Positions 41,001 to 43,616 of a DNA stretch of 43,616 nucleotides are shown here, in pieces. Source of the stretch: Actinomycetota bacterium (lineage in GTDB: Bacteria > Actinomycetota > Acidimicrobiia > Acidimicrobiales > CADCSY01); assembly GCA_019348495.1 (NCBI GenBank), contig JAHWJI010000009.1:1-43616 (forward strand), in the 5' to 3' direction. Below the pieces are notes generated by a model that saw only the letters and a list, made by a program, of their open reading frames with translations, was not told where the DNA came from and searched no databases. The translations under genes and the position numbers were made by a program. Positions within the stretch are counted from its first letter, which is position 1; each line of letters opens with the position of its first letter.

Positions 41001-43616
41001 TCAGGACCGCGGGATCTCCCGTCGGGCGAAGGTCTCGATGACGTCGCCGGGCTTGAGGTCCTGGAAGTCGGACAGCCCGATGCCACACTCGAAGCCGGCA
41101 GCCACCTCTCGCACGTCGTCTTTGAACCGGCGCAGGGAGTTGACGGTGCCCTTCCAGATGATGGTGCCCTCCCGCAGGAAGCGGACCCCGGCGTTGCGGG
41201 TGATGGTCCCGCTGCGCACGTAGCAGCCGGCCACCGCCCCGATCCGGGGCACCCGGAAGACCTCCCGGACCTCGGCCTCACCGGTGATGAGCTCTTCGTA
41301 CTCGGGGGCCAACAGACCGACCAGGGCGTTGCCGATGTCCTCGAGAACCTGGTAGATGATCTCGTAGGTCCGGATCTCGACGTCCTCGGTGTCGGCCAGA
41401 TCGCGGGACTTGCGATCGGGCCGGACGTTGAAGCCGATGATGGTCGCCCCGGTGGTGGCCGCCAGCTGCACGTCGTTCTCGGAGATGCCGCCGACCGCCC
41501 GGTGGACGAAGACGATCTTGACCTCCTCACGCTCGAGCTTGCGCAGCGAGTCGGTGAGGGCCTCGAGCGATCCGTTGACGTCGGCCTTGAGCACCAGGTT
41601 GAGGGTGGCGGCCTCGCCCTTTTGGATCTGTTCGAATATGTCCTCGAGCTTGACCCCGGTCGTGATGGCCGAGGAGTCGGCGGCGATGTTCTTGATGCGG
41701 GCGTACTGGCCCCGGGTCTCGCCCACCCGCCGGGCGGTGCGGTCGTCGGGGGCGATCACGAAGTCGTCACCGGCCTCGGCCACCTCCGACAGGCCGAGCA
41801 CCTGCACGGGCACGCTGGGACCGGCCTCTTTGACCTGGTCACCCCGGTCGTCGATGAGCGCACGCACCCGGCCCCAGGCGGCGCCGGCCACCATCGGGTC
41901 ACCCACCTTGAGCAGGCCCCGCTGGACCAGCACGGTCGCCACCGGGCCGCGACCCACGTCGAGCTTGGCCTCCAACACCACGCCGTAGGCCCGCCCCTCG
42001 GGGTTGGCCCGCAGGTCCTCCAGCTCGGCCACCACGAGCAGGTTGTCGAGCAGGTCGTCGATGCCGAGGTTCTGCAGGGCGGAGATCTCGACCATGATGG
42101 TGTCGCCGCCCCAGGCCTCGGGGACCAGGCCCTGCTCGGAGAGCTGCTGGCGGACGCGGTCGGGATCGGCGTTCTCCCGGTCGACCTTGTTGATGGCGAC
42201 CACGATGGGCACCTCGGCCGCCCTGGCGTGGGCCAGCGCCTCGACGGTCGTGGGCATCACGCCGTCGTCGGCCGCCACCACCAGGACCACGATGTCGGTG
42301 GCCTCGGCTCCGCGGGCCCGCATGGCGGTGAAGGCCTCGTGGCCCGGGGTGTCGATGAAGGTCAGCAGCCTGCCGTCCTTCTCCACCTGGTAGGCGCCGA
42401 TGTGCTGGGTGATGCCTCCTGCCTCGTCGCCGGCGACGTTGGCCGACCGGATGCGGTCGAGCAGGAGGGTCTTGCCGTGGTCGACGTGTCCGAGCACGGT
42501 GATGACCGGAGGCCGCAGCCGCAGGTCCTCTTCGTTCTCGTCCTCCTCGTCGAGCACGGCGAGAAGCTGCTGGAGGCCGACCTCCTGCTCCTGGCCGGGG
42601 TCGACCAGGCGCACGGCGGCCGCCACGTCGGCCGCGAACAGCTCGATCATGTCGTCGGACAGCGTCTGGGTGGCGGTGATCATCTCCCCCTGCTGGAGCA
42701 GGAAGCGCACGACGTCGGCGGCCGAGCGGTTGAGCTTGGGGCCGAGGTCCTTGGCCGTGCTGCCCCGCTCGATGACCACCTCGCCCTCGGGGACGGGGGC
42801 GTCCTGGGGGGTGTAGGTGGCGATGCCCTGGGGCTGGAGCTCCTCGCGGTTGCGACGTCGACGGCCCTTGCGACGGGGCCGGCGGGGGCCGCCGGGGCGC
42901 CCTCCGGGGCGCCCTCCTGCGCCCGGCACCTGGCCGGGACGCAGCGGCGGGGGACCGCCGGGCCGACCACTGGGGCCGGCGAAGCCGCCACCGGGGCGGG
43001 TGCCGGGACTGGCACTGGGACGGCTCACCGGTGCCGCCGGGCTGCGCGGTGGCGGGCGGCGGCCGCCGGCGCCCGGCGGGGGCGGGATCGCACGGCCGCT
43101 CTCGGACGTGGGGCGGGGTGGCGGCGGGATGGGCTTGCCCGTGTCGGAGCGGGGTGGGCCCCCCGGGGGCGGCGGGACGGCATGACCTCCCGGGACCCGG
43201 ATGCCAGGAGAGGCAGGCCGGGGGCCGCCGGCCATGGGCGCCTGGTCTTCGGGGGCAGGCGGCTGCTCGGGAGCCGTCGGCGGTGGTGGCGGCGGTGGTG
43301 GCGGGGCGGCGGCGGGAGCGGCGGCGGGAGGAGGGGGCATGGCCGGCCGGGGCGGAGGCGGCGGGATGGGGCGCAGGGCCCGATCCGACCGGGGCTGGTC
43401 CAGGTCGGGCTGCTCGCTGGCCTTGCCGCTGGTCACCAGGCGGGGCGGGGCCTCGCTCGGGGTTGGGGGAGCGACCCGGGTCGAAGGGGCAGCGGGGGCC
43501 ACCGGCGGAGGGGGTGGTATGCGCCGGGCGCCGGCAGGCGTGGCCGGGGTGGGGCGGGCCCCGCCCTGGTCACCAGGGGCCGGGGCCGGGGTCGGTGCAG
43601 CCGGCTCGGCGGCACA
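41001..43616 (-). CDS. infB: Translation initiation factor IF-2 (N-terminus cut)
   Basis: 871 residues visible; the frame is open to the right edge, so the true start lies outside. The visible N-terminal about 270 residues are Pro/Gly/Ala/Arg-rich and disordered, followed by a basic [15 protein letters not shown] patch, an IF2 N-domain ([20 protein letters not shown]), and the GTPase: G1 GHVDHGKT, G2 [11 protein letters not shown]3 DTPGHEAF, G4 NKVD. Domains II-IV follow, with the fMet-tRNA-binding C-terminal domain ending [20 protein letters not shown]. It delivers initiator tRNA to the 30S subunit. The length with a long disordered leader matches actinobacterial IF-2. Confidence 0.97.
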   Translation of the reverse strand, partial: CAAEPAAPTPAPAPGDQGGARPTPATPAGARRIPPPPPVAPAAPSTRVAPPTPSEAPPRLVTSGKASEQPDLDQPRSDRALRPIPPPPPRPAMPPPPAAAPAAAPPPPPPPPPTAPEQPPAPEDQAPMAGGPRPASPGIRVPGGHAVPPPPGGPPRSDTGKPIPPPPRPTSESGRAIPPPPGAGGRRPPPRSPAAPVSRPSASPGTRPGGGFAGPSGRPGGPPPLRPGQVPGAGGRPGGRPGGPRRPRRKGRRRRNREELQPQGIATYTPQDAPVPEGEVVIERGSTAKDLGPKLNRSAADVVRFLLQQGEMITATQTLSDDMIELFAADVAAAVRLVDPGQEQEVGLQQLLAVLDEEDENEEDLRLRPPVITVLGHVDHGKTLLLDRIRSANVAGDEAGGITQHIGAYQVEKDGRLLTFIDTPGHEAFTAMRARGAEATDIVVLVVAADDGVMPTTVEALAHARAAEVPIVVAINKVDRENADPDRVRQQLSEQGLVPEAWGGDTIMVEISALQNLGIDDLLDNLLVVAELEDLRANPEGRAYGVVLEAKLDVGRGPVATVLVQRGLLKVGDPMVAGAAWGRVRALIDDRGDQVKEAGPSVPVQVLGLSEVAEAGDDFVIAPDDRTARRVGETRGQYARIKNIAADSSAITTGVKLEDIFEQIQKGEAATLNLVLKADVNGSLEALTDSLRKLEREEVKIVFVHRAVGGISENDVQLAATTGATIIGFNVRPDRKSRDLADTEDVEIRTYEIIYQVLEDIGNALVGLLAPEYEELITGEAEVREVFRVPRIGAVAGCYVRSGTITRNAGVRFLREGTIIWKGTVNSLRRFKDDVREVAAGFECGIGLSDFQDLKPGDVIETFARREIPRS

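Noticed and set aside
43020-43616. Proline-rich region as a separate gene
   Set aside because: It is continuous in frame with infB and typical of the disordered N-terminus of actinobacterial IF-2.

Overview
High-GC bacterial chromosome, most likely an actinobacterium of the Acidimicrobiia type (inference). The evidence is a SepF/DivIVA/FtsZ division set with no ftsA, a meso-diaminopimelate MurE (DNPR motif), an Asp23/DUF6286 envelope operon, many GTG starts, and long runs of 4-base ATGA/GTGA overlaps between genes. Most genes lie on the minus strand, so transcription runs right to left.

Layout, in minus-strand transcription order. (1) 43616-37790: translation/RNA block infB (N-terminus cut by the window edge), ylxP, rbfA, truB, ribF, rpsO, pnp. 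(2) 35211-33173: M16 peptidase and dapB. (3) 33120-30257: a seven-gene Asp23-type envelope operon that includes a minimal J-domain protein and an aspartate-rich tandem repeat. (4) A plus-strand island, 26715-30237: selD, a DedA/VTT-like membrane protein and a DUF885 metallopeptidase, joined by 4-base overlaps. selD is read through an in-frame TGA at its catalytic cysteine position, followed at once by a strong hairpin, so it is very probably a selenoprotein that simple gene callers would truncate. (5) 26673-1: a lipoate/octanoate transferase-like gene, then the division and cell wall (dcw) cluster mraZ, rsmH, ftsL-like, ftsI, murE, mraY, murD, ftsW, [break], murC, murB, ftsQ, ftsZ, pgeF, yggS, sepF, yggT, divIVA, and a membrane protein with four copies of a PIEDYDELTVGE module that runs off the left edge.

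The dcw cluster has two irregularities. murF is missing from its usual place between murE and mraY. A 7.4-kb block (9236-16624) also interrupts it between ftsW and murC. In this block murG is on the opposite strand and is translationally coupled to a CBS-domain sugar-nucleotide transferase and a LegB-like 4,6-dehydratase. Decayed sequence follows, with a DUF4429/SHOCT protein, broken ORFs, a GT-C membrane glycosyltransferase and a transposase fragment. The block looks like a rearranged or transferred surface-glycan locus (inference).

The genes jointly cover peptidoglycan precursor synthesis (dapB for DAP; murC, D, E, B; mraY; murG), septal synthesis (ftsW, ftsI, ftsQ, ftsL), Z-ring assembly and polar growth (ftsZ, sepF, divIVA) and ribosome/RNA maturation. 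I saw no tRNA, rRNA or CRISPR array.
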